Positions 27,698-36,395 of a DNA stretch of 64,000 nt are shown one piece after another. Every line of letters begins with the position of its first letter. The stretch's first letter is position 1. A program made the translations under genes and the position numbers. The stretch lies in NCBI RefSeq assembly GCF_042649125.1, contig NZ_JBHRYQ010000001.1, positions 4,712,001 to 4,776,000 of the forward strand, written 5' to 3'. The notes beneath the pieces were generated by a model that saw only the letters and a program-made list of their open reading frames with translations, did not search any database and was not told where the DNA came from. The DNA is from Leadbetterella lacunae. GTDB taxonomy: Bacteria > Bacteroidota > Bacteroidia > Cytophagales > Spirosomataceae.

Positions 27698-27776
27698 GAT
27701 TATTTCAAACTATTTCATTTAACATTTAGTGTAATCAGTGTGTCCAACCTACCTTTTGTTTTTAATCAATTAATTT

Positions 27777-29528
27777 ATGTATAATCAAGAAGATTTAAAA
27801 GTTAAACTTCTGTCAGAACTAAAAAGTATCGCTACCGAAAAGGGAATCGAACTAGAAAAAGGGCTATCGAAGTCAGTATTAATTATCAAGATATTAGAAA
27901 ATCAGGCAAAAAACTCAAGTGAGTCTGTAGCTGAAAGCAAACCAAAAGCTAAAAAAGTACCTAATAAATCAGAAGATTCTAAAAATACGCCAACTCCAAA
28001 GGCAAAGGAAGATTCAAATGATGAATCAAATTCGAAAACTTCAACTGGTAAGGTTAGAAAAAGAATAACAAGGGTAGTGGCAGACGCTGCACCAAACTTT
28101 GAGGCAGTTGCGGCACAGCCAGTAGAAAGTAAAGCTTTGGATATACCCGAAGAAGTACAAAATAAAATTGCTCAAAATAGAAACAAAAAGTCAAACGATC
28201 CATTTGCAGACGAAATGTTGCTAGCCGGCATTGAGGTAGCTGAAGAAGTTGACCTTTCTGACTTAGACGATGAAATACCTGAAATATCGGATGAAGATTT
28301 AGGCCTTTCAGGAAATGAGCCAGTTTCGAAAGAACAAGCTCAAGAAGCAAAAAGAAAAGAAGATTATTCTAAAAATATAAAACGTCAGTTTAATACACTC
28401 GTAAAAGAGTTTGACGGCCTAATAGAAAATATAGGTGTATTAGAAATTATGAGTGAAGGTAGCTACGGATTCCTTCGTTCGGCTGATTATAACTACCTAG
28501 CCAGCCCAGACGATATTTATGTATCGCCTTCTCAAATAAAACTTTTTGGATTAAAAACTGGAGATACCGTTAAAGGGTCTATCAGACCACCGAAAGACGG
28601 AGAGAAATATTTTGCTCTCCTAAAAGTGCTTTCGGTTAATGGTAAAACTACCGAAGAAATAAGAGACAGGATTCCTTTTGAATATCTAACACCACTTTTT
28701 CCTCAAGAAAAACTTAATTTGAGTACACGTTCTGATATTATGTCTACCCGTGTTTTAGATTTGTTTTCACCTATAGGTAAAGGACAAAGGGGGATGATAG
28801 TGGCCCAACCGAAAACGGGTAAAACGGTTCTACTTAAAGAGATTGCAAACGCGATCACGATAAATCACCCAGAAGTTTACTTGATTATTTTGCTTATTGA
28901 TGAACGTCCGGAAGAGGTTACAGATATGCAACGTAGCGTAAGAGCGGAGGTTATTTCTTCTACTTTTGACGAAACTGCAGATAAGCACGTTAAAGTTTCT
29001 GGAATGGTGCTTGAAAAAGCTAAGAGGTTAGTAGAGTCAGGTCACGACGTGGTAATATTGTTAGACTCAATCACACGTTTAGCAAGAGCTTATAACACAG
29101 TAATGCCATCTTCTGGTAAAATACTTTCAGGTGGTGTGGATGCAAATGCTCTTCACAAACCAAAGAGATTCTTTGGAGCGGCTCGTAAAATAGAAAACGG
29201 TGGTTCATTAACTATTGTGGCTACAGCTCTAATAGACACAGGGTCGAAAATGGATGAAGTAATCTTTGAAGAGTTTAAGGGTACAGGTAACATGGAGCTT
29301 CAGTTAGATCGTAGATTGGCTAACAAACGCGTGTTCCCATCTATCGATATTTTAACTTCAGGAACACGTAGAGAAGACCTTCTTATGGATAGAGACGAAC
29401 TGCAAAGAGTTTGGTTGCTTCGTAAGTACATGGCCGATATGAACCCTATGGAAACTATGGAGTTTTTACTCGACAAAATGAAAGGAACCAAAACCAACCA
29501 AGAGTTCTTGTCGACAATGAATAAGTAA
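27777..29528 (+). CDS. rho: Transcription termination factor Rho with an N-terminal insert
   Basis: Hexameric RNA helicase that ends transcription at rut sites. An N-terminal Rho_N-like helix set (about 1-40, LLSELKSIATEKGIELEKGL) is followed by a long low-complexity region (about 45-195), first Lys/Ser-rich then acidic (DLSDLDDEIPEISDEDLGL). The RNA-binding cold-shock-like domain is at about 212-290 (GVLEIMSEGSYGFLRS). The ATPase core has Walker A QPKTGKT (344-350), DERPEEVTDM, and LDSITRLARAYN, with the bicyclomycin-site region intact. The 583 residues compare with 419 in E. coli; the insert explains the difference and is common in Bacteroidota. Confidence 0.97.
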   Translation: MYNQEDLKVKLLSELKSIATEKGIELEKGLSKSVLIIKILENQAKNSSESVAESKPKAKKVPNKSEDSKNTPTPKAKEDSNDESNSKTSTGKVRKRITRVVADAAPNFEAVAAQPVESKALDIPEEVQNKIAQNRNKKSNDPFADEMLLAGIEVAEEVDLSDLDDEIPEISDEDLGLSGNEPVSKEQAQEAKRKEDYSKNIKRQFNTLVKEFDGLIENIGVLEIMSEGSYGFLRSADYNYLASPDDIYVSPSQIKLFGLKTGDTVKGSIRPPKDGEKYFALLKVLSVNGKTTEEIRDRIPFEYLTPLFPQEKLNLSTRSDIMSTRVLDLFSPIGKGQRGMIVAQPKTGKTVLLKEIANAITINHPEVYLIILLIDERPEEVTDMQRSVRAEVISSTFDETADKHVKVSGMVLEKAKRLVESGHDVVILLDSITRLARAYNTVMPSSGKILSGGVDANALHKPKRFFGAARKIENGGSLTIVATALIDTGSKMDEVIFEEFKGTGNMELQLDRRLANKRVFPSIDILTSGTRREDLLMDRDELQRVWLLRKYMADMNPMETMEFLLDKMKGTKTNQEFLSTMNK

Positions 29529-29557
29529 GGATTTGATTATTAAGTCTATATGAAGGA

Positions 29558-29586
29558 AAGGCCCATTAATTGGGTCTTTTTTTTTG
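29558..29586 (+). terminator. Intrinsic terminator of rho
   Basis: AAGGCCCA / TGGGTCTT stem (one G-U) with a 5-nt loop and a T-rich tract. Confidence 0.85.
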
Positions 29587-29715
29587 TTTTTTTTAGAAAT
29601 TTTAAATTTTTCTGTTACTTTTTTTTGATTTCTGAATCTTAATTATTGTAATACGCAAATTTTGTTTTTATTTGTTAGAAATTTATCCATTAATTTATTA
29701 ACCCCTACTTTAATC

Positions 29716-30258
29716 ATGAACAGATTTATTATTCCTATTGTGATTTTACTAGGATCCCTTCTTTACAGTTGGTTTTGGAATTGTTACAGAAAACCAGAGT
29801 GCTCAGGCATGATGCAACCTACGGCAATTGAACAAACTATGACGCCAGCCATGGCAGATACCATTACAGTTGTAGAGGATACAGTCCAAGTAGAACTGAC
29901 ACCCGAAGAAAAAGTACTTTTCGAACCATTAGATGTTTATTTTGAAAGCGGAAAGTCAACTATAACTCGCACAGCCGAATTAGAAAATTTCCTAAAAACT
30001 GCAAAAGCATATTTGGAGAAAAATCCGGAAGCAAAGCTAAGTTTAACAGGGCACACCGACAGTGACGGATCAGAAGCGACAAACAATCCACTCTCTTTAA
30101 AAAGAGCCGGCATTGTAAAAAATATATTAGTAACCGATGGATTTTCTCCTGATAATCTTGAGACTTTTGGTAAAGGAGAAAGTGAGCCTATCGCTGACGA
30201 AAGTACTCCTGATGGTAAAGCAAAGAACCGTCGTGTGTCTATCCGATTAATGAAATAA
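29716..30258 (+). CDS. OmpA family envelope protein
   Basis: Start at ATG 29716 (MNRFIIPIVILLGSLLYSW), which begins a signal anchor; an ATG-less upstream extension is ignored. The 180-residue protein has a short membrane-anchored N-terminus, a Thr/Met/Pro-rich linker, and a C-terminal OmpA domain (about 65-175) with LDVYFESGKSTIT, LSLTGHTDSDGSEATNNPLSLKRA and AKNRRVSIRL. The domain binds peptidoglycan in the periplasm. It is 25 nt from a membrane-anchored helix-hairpin-helix gene, so the two form an operon. Confidence 0.88.
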   Translation: MNRFIIPIVILLGSLLYSWFWNCYRKPECSGMMQPTAIEQTMTPAMADTITVVEDTVQVELTPEEKVLFEPLDVYFESGKSTITRTAELENFLKTAKAYLEKNPEAKLSLTGHTDSDGSEATNNPLSLKRAGIVKNILVTDGFSPDNLETFGKGESEPIADESTPDGKAKNRRVSIRLMK

Positions 30259-30283
30259 TAAACTATAATAATACGTAAATAAC

Positions 30284-30859
30284 ATGGAAAATATTAAATG
30301 TCTTATAAATAACTTCCCTTTGGATATATTCTTGTTGGCACTTTTGTTAGGCTTGCTACTTTGGTGGTTATTAAACAAAATATTGGGAGATAGATTTAAG
30401 TCGCACTCAGTAGAGCTGCAAGACAGAATCAATTTCCTAGAAGGAGAATTAGATGCATGTAGAAAATCAAAAGTATCTGCTAAAGCCTCTGGTGGCTTAG
30501 ACCTAGGCAGTGCTGCTGCAGGTGCTGTTGCTGCCGCTGCCGTTACGGCTGCTCCTGTAGCATCTTTTGCCGCTCCGGCTCCCAAACCAGCTCCAAGTAG
30601 TAAAAAAGATGACCTAAAGATAGTAGAAGGAATCGGGCCTAAAATAGAAGAGCTTTGTAACAAAGCAGGCATATTTACTTTTGCTCAACTAGCTGATACC
30701 TCAGCGGAAACTATTAAAGAAATACTTGAAAGTGCAGGGTCGAGATTCCAGATGCATGACCCAACCACTTGGCCAAAGCAAGCTGAATATGCGAGAGATG
30801 AAAAATGGGATGAACTAAAAAAATGGCAAGACGAGCTTGATAAAGGAAGGCCAGCATAA
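30284..30859 (+). CDS. Membrane-anchored helix-hairpin-helix protein
   Basis: A 191-residue protein. A membrane helix at about 10-33 (LDIFLLALLLGLLLWWLLN) is followed by a short coiled coil, an Ala/Pro-rich linker (about 72-105) and a C-terminal domain with a helix-hairpin-helix element LKIVEGIGPKIEELCNKAGI. The same HhH element occurs in DNA-binding and polymerase-type folds, but in Bacteroidota it is also seen in envelope proteins beside OmpA, as here. Function is unknown. Confidence 0.82.
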   Translation: MENIKCLINNFPLDIFLLALLLGLLLWWLLNKILGDRFKSHSVELQDRINFLEGELDACRKSKVSAKASGGLDLGSAAAGAVAAAAVTAAPVASFAAPAPKPAPSSKKDDLKIVEGIGPKIEELCNKAGIFTFAQLADTSAETIKEILESAGSRFQMHDPTTWPKQAEYARDEKWDELKKWQDELDKGRPA

Positions 30860-30874
30860 TAATATAATAGAAAG

Positions 30875-30903
30875 AAAAGCGAGGTTTGGCCTCGCTTTTT
30901 TTG
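30875..30903 (+). terminator. Intrinsic terminator after the OmpA/HhH operon
   Basis: AAAAGCGAGG / CCTCGCTTTT stem, 5-nt loop, T run. A near-consensus -7 box (TATACTTG, 30904-30911) follows directly and probably drives kdsC. Confidence 0.9.
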
Positions 30904-30930
30904 TATACTTGCACCCCAAAACCCTTATAG

Positions 30931-31449
30931 ATGGATATTAGATTAAGAAGTAGACTTGCAAATATTACAACTTTTGTTTTTGATGTAGACGGAGTTTTTA
31001 CCGACGCCACATTAATTGTAAGCGAAAACGATGTTCTGCGTACTTTTAACGTTAGAGATGGCTATGCTATTCAAATGGCACTAAAACAAGGTTATAACAT
31101 TGCGGTTATCACAGGTGGTAAACAACAATCTATTGCCACTCGCTTACACGGATTAGGTATTAAAGATGTTTTCTTGAATGCCGGTACCGACCAAAAACTG
31201 GAAGTGTATAATGGCTATTTAGAAAAAAACAATATCGAAGCAGCCCATACTGTTTTTGTTGGTGACGATATTCCTGATTACCTGGTTATGAAATATACTG
31301 AAACTCTTGCTGCATGCCCTTTTGATGCCGTTGAAGAAGTTCAGTCCATAGCAGATTACATCTCCGACAAATGTGGAGGCGATGGCGTAGTAAGAGACGT
31401 AATAGAGCTTGTTATGAAAGCACAAGACAAGTGGTTAAAGGTTTTTTGA
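30931..31449 (+). CDS. kdsC: KdsC-type HAD phosphatase (3-deoxy-manno-octulosonate 8-phosphate phosphatase)
   Basis: Hydrolyses Kdo-8-phosphate to Kdo for lipid A core synthesis. At 172 residues it is a cap-less HAD (C0): FDVDGVFTDA with Asp18 and Asp20, then FNVRDGYAIQMALKQGYNIAVITGG and VFVGDDIPDYLVMK for motifs II-IV. It probably acts as a tetramer, as KdsC does. A related cytidylyltransferase-linked phosphatase is the main alternative. The final 15 nt overlap the convergent trehalase gene. Confidence 0.92.
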   Translation: MDIRLRSRLANITTFVFDVDGVFTDATLIVSENDVLRTFNVRDGYAIQMALKQGYNIAVITGGKQQSIATRLHGLGIKDVFLNAGTDQKLEVYNGYLEKNNIEAAHTVFVGDDIPDYLVMKYTETLAACPFDAVEEVQSIADYISDKCGGDGVVRDVIELVMKAQDKWLKVF

Positions 31450-32913
31450 TTTTAAATCTAAAAATACCCCATTTGTCCAGCCAAAACCATCTTGATTTGG
31501 ATATTCACCACCTCCAGTTTCGCTATCAGTAGTTGCAACATTGTACTTTTCTGTAAACTTGCCTTCATTTATATAAACCGAGGTGTTTAGTGCTAACCAG
31601 TTATCCGATACTTTTTTAGCAAGGTCATTTTGTTTATATTTTAAAAGTCCTTTTATGGATAACCATTGGAGTGGAGCCCAACCGTTTGGGCTGTCCCACT
31701 GCTGCCCACTTTCTGATAGTGTGGTAACTAAGCCTCCTGGTTTTAAAAACTTTTCTTGCAATATCTGAGCTACACTTTGGGCTTGATTTGTAGTGGCAAC
31801 CTCAAAAAACAAAGGAAAAACTCCTGCTAATGTTAAACTAGTGCTTTGACTATTTGATTTTATATTATAATCAAAGAAAAATTGTTTCTCCTCATTCCAG
31901 AAGTACTTCAATATGGCCGATTTTCTTGTTGCTGCTAAGTGTTCATATTTTGCCTTTTCGGTTTCATCTTCGCTTAATTCGCTAATGTATTTCTCCAAAT
32001 TATACAAGAGGCAGTTTAAGTCAACCGGAAGTAACTCTGTAGTTTTTATTGTTGCCAAATCCATAGGGTCCTCAAGCCAGCGGCTACTAAAATCCCAACC
32101 CGATTCGCAAGCAGCCCTTAGATTTAAAAATAATTCCTCGGGTGAATCTGCTTTTTCTGATAAGTGTACGTCCTCTTCATAAGACTCAGGTCGAGGGCTG
32201 GGGTCATTATCGAAATACCTGTTTAAAATCGTTCCATCATTAAGTTTCACAACTCTTTCAATGGCGGTAGCTGTACTTAAGCTTTCTTGATTTTTCATCC
32301 AAAAAGCATATTCTTTTTTTAGTTGAGGTAAAAAATCGATGGCTTTTAATTTACCATCAAAAGTCTCTAGTAAGGCCACCATCAAAGCAAAAAATGGAGG
32401 CTGTGATCTACTTAAAAAATAGGTCCTGTTTCCGTTGGGTATAAACCCATAGGTGTCTATTAGGAAGCCAAAGTTGGCAATCATGTCTTCTACCTTTTGG
32501 AATTTTTTTGAAACAATGAGCCCAAGCATTGTAAAATAACTATCCCAGTAATAAACCTCTTGGAATCGCCCTCCGGGAACCACAAAGCCGTGAGGCATTG
32601 AAATATAAGTAGTATTCGACTTACCTTTTTTAACTTCCAAACTTAGATGTTTCCACAGTTGATGCAGGTGGTCTTCAGGTTTTAAACTTTCGTCAGAAGT
32701 GTAGCTCGTTGCGTTATTTTCGGGGATATAAAAATTTTCATTTAAAAATAAGGGCAAAGAGAAATTCTCGTTTTCTTTTTGGTCAAAAAAAACATCTACT
32801 ATTTTTCCAATTGATTTTTTTGGTTCTAAATCTGGGAATGTTTTTGAATCTGCGAAATAGCCTGAAAGTTGAATTTCCTTAAAGAAATCAGGGAAGTCTA
32901 ATACTGTTTTCAT
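31435..32913 (-). CDS. Trehalase (GH37), cytoplasmic
   Basis: Hydrolyses trehalose to two glucose units. GH37 signatures are present: PGGRFQEVYYWDSYF at 113-127 and QWDSPNGWAPLQW at 405-417, with GGGEYPNQDGFGWTNGVFL near the C-terminus. The 492-residue protein has no signal peptide, so it acts in the cytoplasm on imported or internal trehalose. The gene overlaps the upstream MFS transporter by four bases (ATGA). Together with the divergent AraC regulator this forms a small trehalose utilisation unit. Confidence 0.94.
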   Translation of the reverse strand: MKTVLDFPDFFKEIQLSGYFADSKTFPDLEPKKSIGKIVDVFFDQKENENFSLPLFLNENFYIPENNATSYTSDESLKPEDHLHQLWKHLSLEVKKGKSNTTYISMPHGFVVPGGRFQEVYYWDSYFTMLGLIVSKKFQKVEDMIANFGFLIDTYGFIPNGNRTYFLSRSQPPFFALMVALLETFDGKLKAIDFLPQLKKEYAFWMKNQESLSTATAIERVVKLNDGTILNRYFDNDPSPRPESYEEDVHLSEKADSPEELFLNLRAACESGWDFSSRWLEDPMDLATIKTTELLPVDLNCLLYNLEKYISELSEDETEKAKYEHLAATRKSAILKYFWNEEKQFFFDYNIKSNSQSTSLTLAGVFPLFFEVATTNQAQSVAQILQEKFLKPGGLVTTLSESGQQWDSPNGWAPLQWLSIKGLLKYKQNDLAKKVSDNWLALNTSVYINEGKFTEKYNVATTDSETGGGEYPNQDGFGWTNGVFLDLKSKNL

Positions 32914-34139
32914 GATGAAGTTTTTTGTTTGTTAATGATGGATTTAATCCTTAAAACAAATAATATGAGTAAGCCGATAGGTATAGTTAAAAAATAAAAT
33001 GCTTTTACACCATCTAAGTTTTCAAAAAGTGTCCCCACTATTCGTGAACCGATAGTGCCGCCCAATGCTGAGAAAATAATAATAAGACCGGACATGGCAG
33101 CGTGTAGTTTTTTAGGCAAACTACTTAACACAGCTGAGTTAAGTAATGGGTAAATTGGGGCAATGAATAAGCCAATTAGAGGCAACACAAATCCTAAAAA
33201 TGGAACCTCAGAGAGCGACTCAATAACTTTTACATCGCCCGTGATTTTTAGTTGGGGCAATACCCAAAACAGTATAATGATTGAGATGATTGAGCATGCT
33301 ATCACGATAGATGACCATGAAATTTTTTTAGTTAGCCATCCGGCCAAAAACCTTCCGATAGCCAATGATATGGCTAAAATAGAGGCCATCTGTACACTTA
33401 GTTTTTCAGAGAATGAAAATATCTTTTGGTTAAACCTTGGGAGCCAAGTCATGATGCCTTGCTCAATCATCACAAAGAAGAAAGCGGAGCCTACAAATAT
33501 TAGTACCAAAGGTAAAATTATCAATTGGAAAGAAGCCTTTAAGTCTTCAAGTGCTGAGCTTTGGCTAACTTCGGCTGAGGTTTTTAAATCTGAAAAAGCT
33601 AAAAACAAAAAAGAGATAAATATAAAAACACAAAGAAATAAGTACACATTTAGCCACTGATTCGTGTCTGTTTGGCTATAAAAAAAAGGAAATAAAAAGT
33701 AAGCACTTGCTATTCCCACCATAAAAAAGCCTTCAATTGAACTCATCAGAGCGGTGTGTTCTTTTTGGGTATCGGTTATTTCGCCAATTAAACTATACAC
33801 GCAAAGCTTTATTAATGCGAAACTCACGCCGATGCTTAAAAATAATAACTTAGCCGATAAAAAAGAATTACCAAAATACATACCCAGGCAACCAAAAAAA
33901 ACGATTCCTAGGCCTATCATCATGGCTTTTTTGTACCCGAACTTTGGCAAGAATGAGGCAATGAAAAAAGAAACGATTGCAATGGGTAAATCCTTAAATG
34001 CTTCTAAAATAGACGCGTTTCCTTCTGTAACACCGTAAACATTTATCGATTTAGAGATTACAATTCCCACCGAGTTGAGTAAGATGGCAAATACAAAGTA
34101 ATTGAGATATAAGGATGTTTTGATCTGCCAGTTTTTCAT
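32910..34139 (-). CDS. MFS transporter, probably for trehalose
   Basis: The ATG at 34139 gives MKNWQIKTSLYLNYFVFAILLNSVG; an upstream TTG is unlikely. About 12 membrane helices are visible over 409 residues. The first half carries the MFS loop motif FLPKFGYKKAMMIG. The coupling to a cytoplasmic trehalase suggests that it imports trehalose or a related disaccharide; this is inference. A hairpin lies in its leader. It is the first gene of the two-gene operon. Confidence 0.88.
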   Translation of the reverse strand: MKNWQIKTSLYLNYFVFAILLNSVGIVISKSINVYGVTEGNASILEAFKDLPIAIVSFFIASFLPKFGYKKAMMIGLGIVFFGCLGMYFGNSFLSAKLLFLSIGVSFALIKLCVYSLIGEITDTQKEHTALMSSIEGFFMVGIASAYFLFPFFYSQTDTNQWLNVYLFLCVFIFISFLFLAFSDLKTSAEVSQSSALEDLKASFQLIILPLVLIFVGSAFFFVMIEQGIMTWLPRFNQKIFSFSEKLSVQMASILAISLAIGRFLAGWLTKKISWSSIVIACSIISIIILFWVLPQLKITGDVKVIESLSEVPFLGFVLPLIGLFIAPIYPLLNSAVLSSLPKKLHAAMSGLIIIFSALGGTIGSRIVGTLFENLDGVKAFYFLTIPIGLLILFVLRIKSIINKQKTSS

Positions 34140-34207
34140 GTTTTTAGTTTTTAAGGCCAATATATAAGGAATAATATTGGAAAGGGTTGAATGTGAGTTA
34201 AATAAAA

Positions 34208-34233
34208 AATAGAGCGAAAAAACTCGCTCTATT
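34208..34233 (-). promoter_or_regulatory. Terminator-like hairpin in the leader of the MFS-trehalase operon
   Basis: A perfect 10-bp inverted repeat AATAGAGCGA / TCGCTCTATT with a 6-nt loop. On the minus strand it is followed by TTTTTTATTT, as an intrinsic terminator would be, yet it lies between two divergent genes and about 70 nt before the MFS start. It may be an attenuator for the trehalase operon or a regulator binding site. Confidence 0.6.
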
Positions 34234-34348
34234 GTCTATCATAGGTTAGTAAGTATAAAGTCAATTAGAATAATACAAAGTTATATATGTATTTCTATAT
34301 TTTTTGTTTTATATTTATGCAATATTTTAACTGAGTTAATAAAATCGA

Positions 34349-35194
34349 ATGAAATTAGAGTTTGAGAAAATTGTTCCCGACAAAGGGTCATCGATGAGAG
34401 TGTTACATCATAGAGTTACCGCTGATCAATTTGAGTGGAGTTACCACTACCACCCTGAGGTGGAGTTAATATTAGTTTTAGAAGGAAATGGCCGTAGGCA
34501 CGTAGGAAGTCATGTGAGTTACTATGATTCCGGCGACTTGGTTTTGATTGGATCCAATTTGCCGCATTCGGGTTTTGGATATGGTGCCACCGATATCCAC
34601 GAAGAAATAGTGATTCAATTTAAGGCAGATTTGTTTGAAAAAGAGATACCAGAATGGCAGGATATCCAAAACTTACTAATAAAAAGTCTTGTTGGTATTA
34701 GTTTTTCGAAAAAAACGAAGAATGCAGCTATTCAATATTTTCAAGAAATACTGACTTTAAACGGCTTGGCCAAATTTCATAAACTTCAAGAATTGTTAGC
34801 TTTTCTTGCAAAACAAAATGGAGTAGCCTTAAACCAATCAATCAATAAACACGAAAGATACCTGAAAGGACAAGTTAGAGTTGTTAAAATTTTCGATTTC
34901 GTAGAAAATCATTTTAATGAAGATATTAATACAAATCATATTGCCGAATTAGTAAACATGACTTTGCCTGCGTTTTGTCTATATTTCAAAAAGCAGTTTA
35001 AAGTTACTTTTACCGACTTTTTGATGGAATATAGAATAAACCAAGCCTGCAAGATGCTCCTTGAGCATAAACCAGTTTCAGAAGTGGCATTTAACTGCGG
35101 ATTTAATTCACTATCTTATTTTAGCAGGACATTTAAGCTTTTTAAACAAATGTCGCCCTCTAGTTACGTGAGGTTGTATAAATCAAATGAATAG
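34349..35194 (+). CDS. AraC family transcription regulator
   Basis: A 281-residue protein with an N-terminal cupin sensor domain (YHYHPEVELILVLEGNGRRHVG, SGDLVLIGSNLPHSGFGY) and a C-terminal double helix-turn-helix (about 180-278; HIAELVNMTLPAFCLYFKKQF, then VAFNCGFNSLSYFSRTFKLF). It is divergent from the MFS-trehalase operon, and a 210-nt gap between the two starts suits a shared control region. It probably senses a sugar and controls that operon; that is inferred from position only. Confidence 0.92.
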   Translation: MKLEFEKIVPDKGSSMRVLHHRVTADQFEWSYHYHPEVELILVLEGNGRRHVGSHVSYYDSGDLVLIGSNLPHSGFGYGATDIHEEIVIQFKADLFEKEIPEWQDIQNLLIKSLVGISFSKKTKNAAIQYFQEILTLNGLAKFHKLQELLAFLAKQNGVALNQSINKHERYLKGQVRVVKIFDFVENHFNEDINTNHIAELVNMTLPAFCLYFKKQFKVTFTDFLMEYRINQACKMLLEHKPVSEVAFNCGFNSLSYFSRTFKLFKQMSPSSYVRLYKSNE

Positions 35195-35277
35195 AATGAT
35201 TGTTTGATTTCGGTGATTTTGTGTTTTTAGAAGCATAATTTTTCAGCATAAGTTATAGGAGGCTGATTTTATTAAGC

Positions 35278-35315
35278 AAAAAAAGGTTAGCCTGTTTAAA
35301 TAAAACAAACTAACC
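35278..35315 (-). terminator. Terminator of the LytTR gene
   Basis: GGTTAG / CTAACC outer stem plus TGTTT / AAACA inner stem with a small internal loop, followed on the minus strand by T7. Confidence 0.8.
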
Positions 35316-35338
35316 AATCAATAATTTTCAATAAGAAC

Positions 35339-36253
35339 TTACCCTAAGTTTTTTCTGAATTTGCTTGATACAGGTATCAACTCATTAAATCGTGCTATCG
35401 CCACCTCAAATCCGCGTGCATTTCCTGTGATTTTGTGAATTGCATTTGTGTTTATATACAATCCTTTATTAAGCGATACAAATTGCGGGTGGTCTTTCAG
35501 TTCGTCTAGTACCTTTTTTTCGTCTATGTTTACCTCTGATTTGTCCACACCTAAGATGTTTTGGTAAAAGAATTCAGTTTGATTTTTACCTACTTTCGCA
35601 TAAATTAATTGATTTGGCACCAAACTAAGTGTTTGGCCACTTCCTTCAAAAGCTAAAATTTTAAGAGGGTTATTTCCTGAAATAACTTCTTTACCTGATA
35701 AGTCGCTTGTTAAATCTTCCGCCTTTCTTTTAAATTTACTTGTGTGCATTCCTTCTTGAAGAAAAACAAATAATAAAAGAGGCAGAATACTAAACCCTAA
35801 TACTTTAATATAGTCTAATGGTAGTTCTAAGTTTGCAATGCCTTGGCTATTAATATAATAAAATGAAATGCCGGCAATTGACGCAACCATTAAAAACGAT
35901 TGAATAAACTGCTTACCGAGTGTCCAATCAAGTTCATTGTAAAAAGATTTCAGAACAATTGGGAAGAAAAACTGCAAAACTAGCATGCATGCAAAAGCCA
36001 ATAATCCCAAAATTATGATATGCATATTGGCTTCAGAGTCTGTTTCTAAACCAAAAGGTTTAAAAATATATAAGCCACCAAAAACAATAGAGGCTATGGC
36101 TACTGAATGAATAAATCCTCTTATTTGGAGTGTTGAACTATGATAAGGGCTTTTGAGTTTATTAGCAAAACTTACGAGAATGTTTTTAACAGATAGTATT
36201 ATTGTCAAAGGAAACTTTAATATGCTTGTCATTAAGGAAATTAATTTTTTCAT
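35339..36253 (-). CDS. Membrane-anchored LytTR DNA-binding regulator
   Basis: A 304-residue protein with four membrane helices at about 46-64, 78-98, 115-134 and 150-166, a cytoplasmic linker, and a C-terminal LytTR domain (about 195-304). The latter shows VPNQLIYAKVGKNQTEFFY, FVSLNKGLYINTNAIHKI and NELIPVSSKFRKNL. It has no receiver domain, so it is a one-component membrane regulator. The ligand and targets are unknown. Divergent from the FKBP gene. Confidence 0.88.
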   Translation of the reverse strand: MKKLISLMTSILKFPLTIILSVKNILVSFANKLKSPYHSSTLQIRGFIHSVAIASIVFGGLYIFKPFGLETDSEANMHIIILGLLAFACMLVLQFFFPIVLKSFYNELDWTLGKQFIQSFLMVASIAGISFYYINSQGIANLELPLDYIKVLGFSILPLLLFVFLQEGMHTSKFKRKAEDLTSDLSGKEVISGNNPLKILAFEGSGQTLSLVPNQLIYAKVGKNQTEFFYQNILGVDKSEVNIDEKKVLDELKDHPQFVSLNKGLYINTNAIHKITGNARGFEVAIARFNELIPVSSKFRKNLG

Positions 36254-36316
36254 GTATTTGCGAATTCAAAAATTATACCACAAAATTTTTGGGTCGATAT
36301 TTGTTAATGGTATTGT

Positions 36317-36324
36317 TAAATTTG
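36317..36324 (+). promoter_or_regulatory. -7 promoter box of the FKBP gene
   Basis: TAAATTTG matches TAnnTTTG, 71 nt before the start codon. No convincing -33 element. Confidence 0.4.
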
Positions 36325-36395
36325 TTAAAATATTTACGTTTTTTTGTGCAAGTTGCGTATTTAACGTTATAATTTAAAATTCTTAAAATAAAAGT

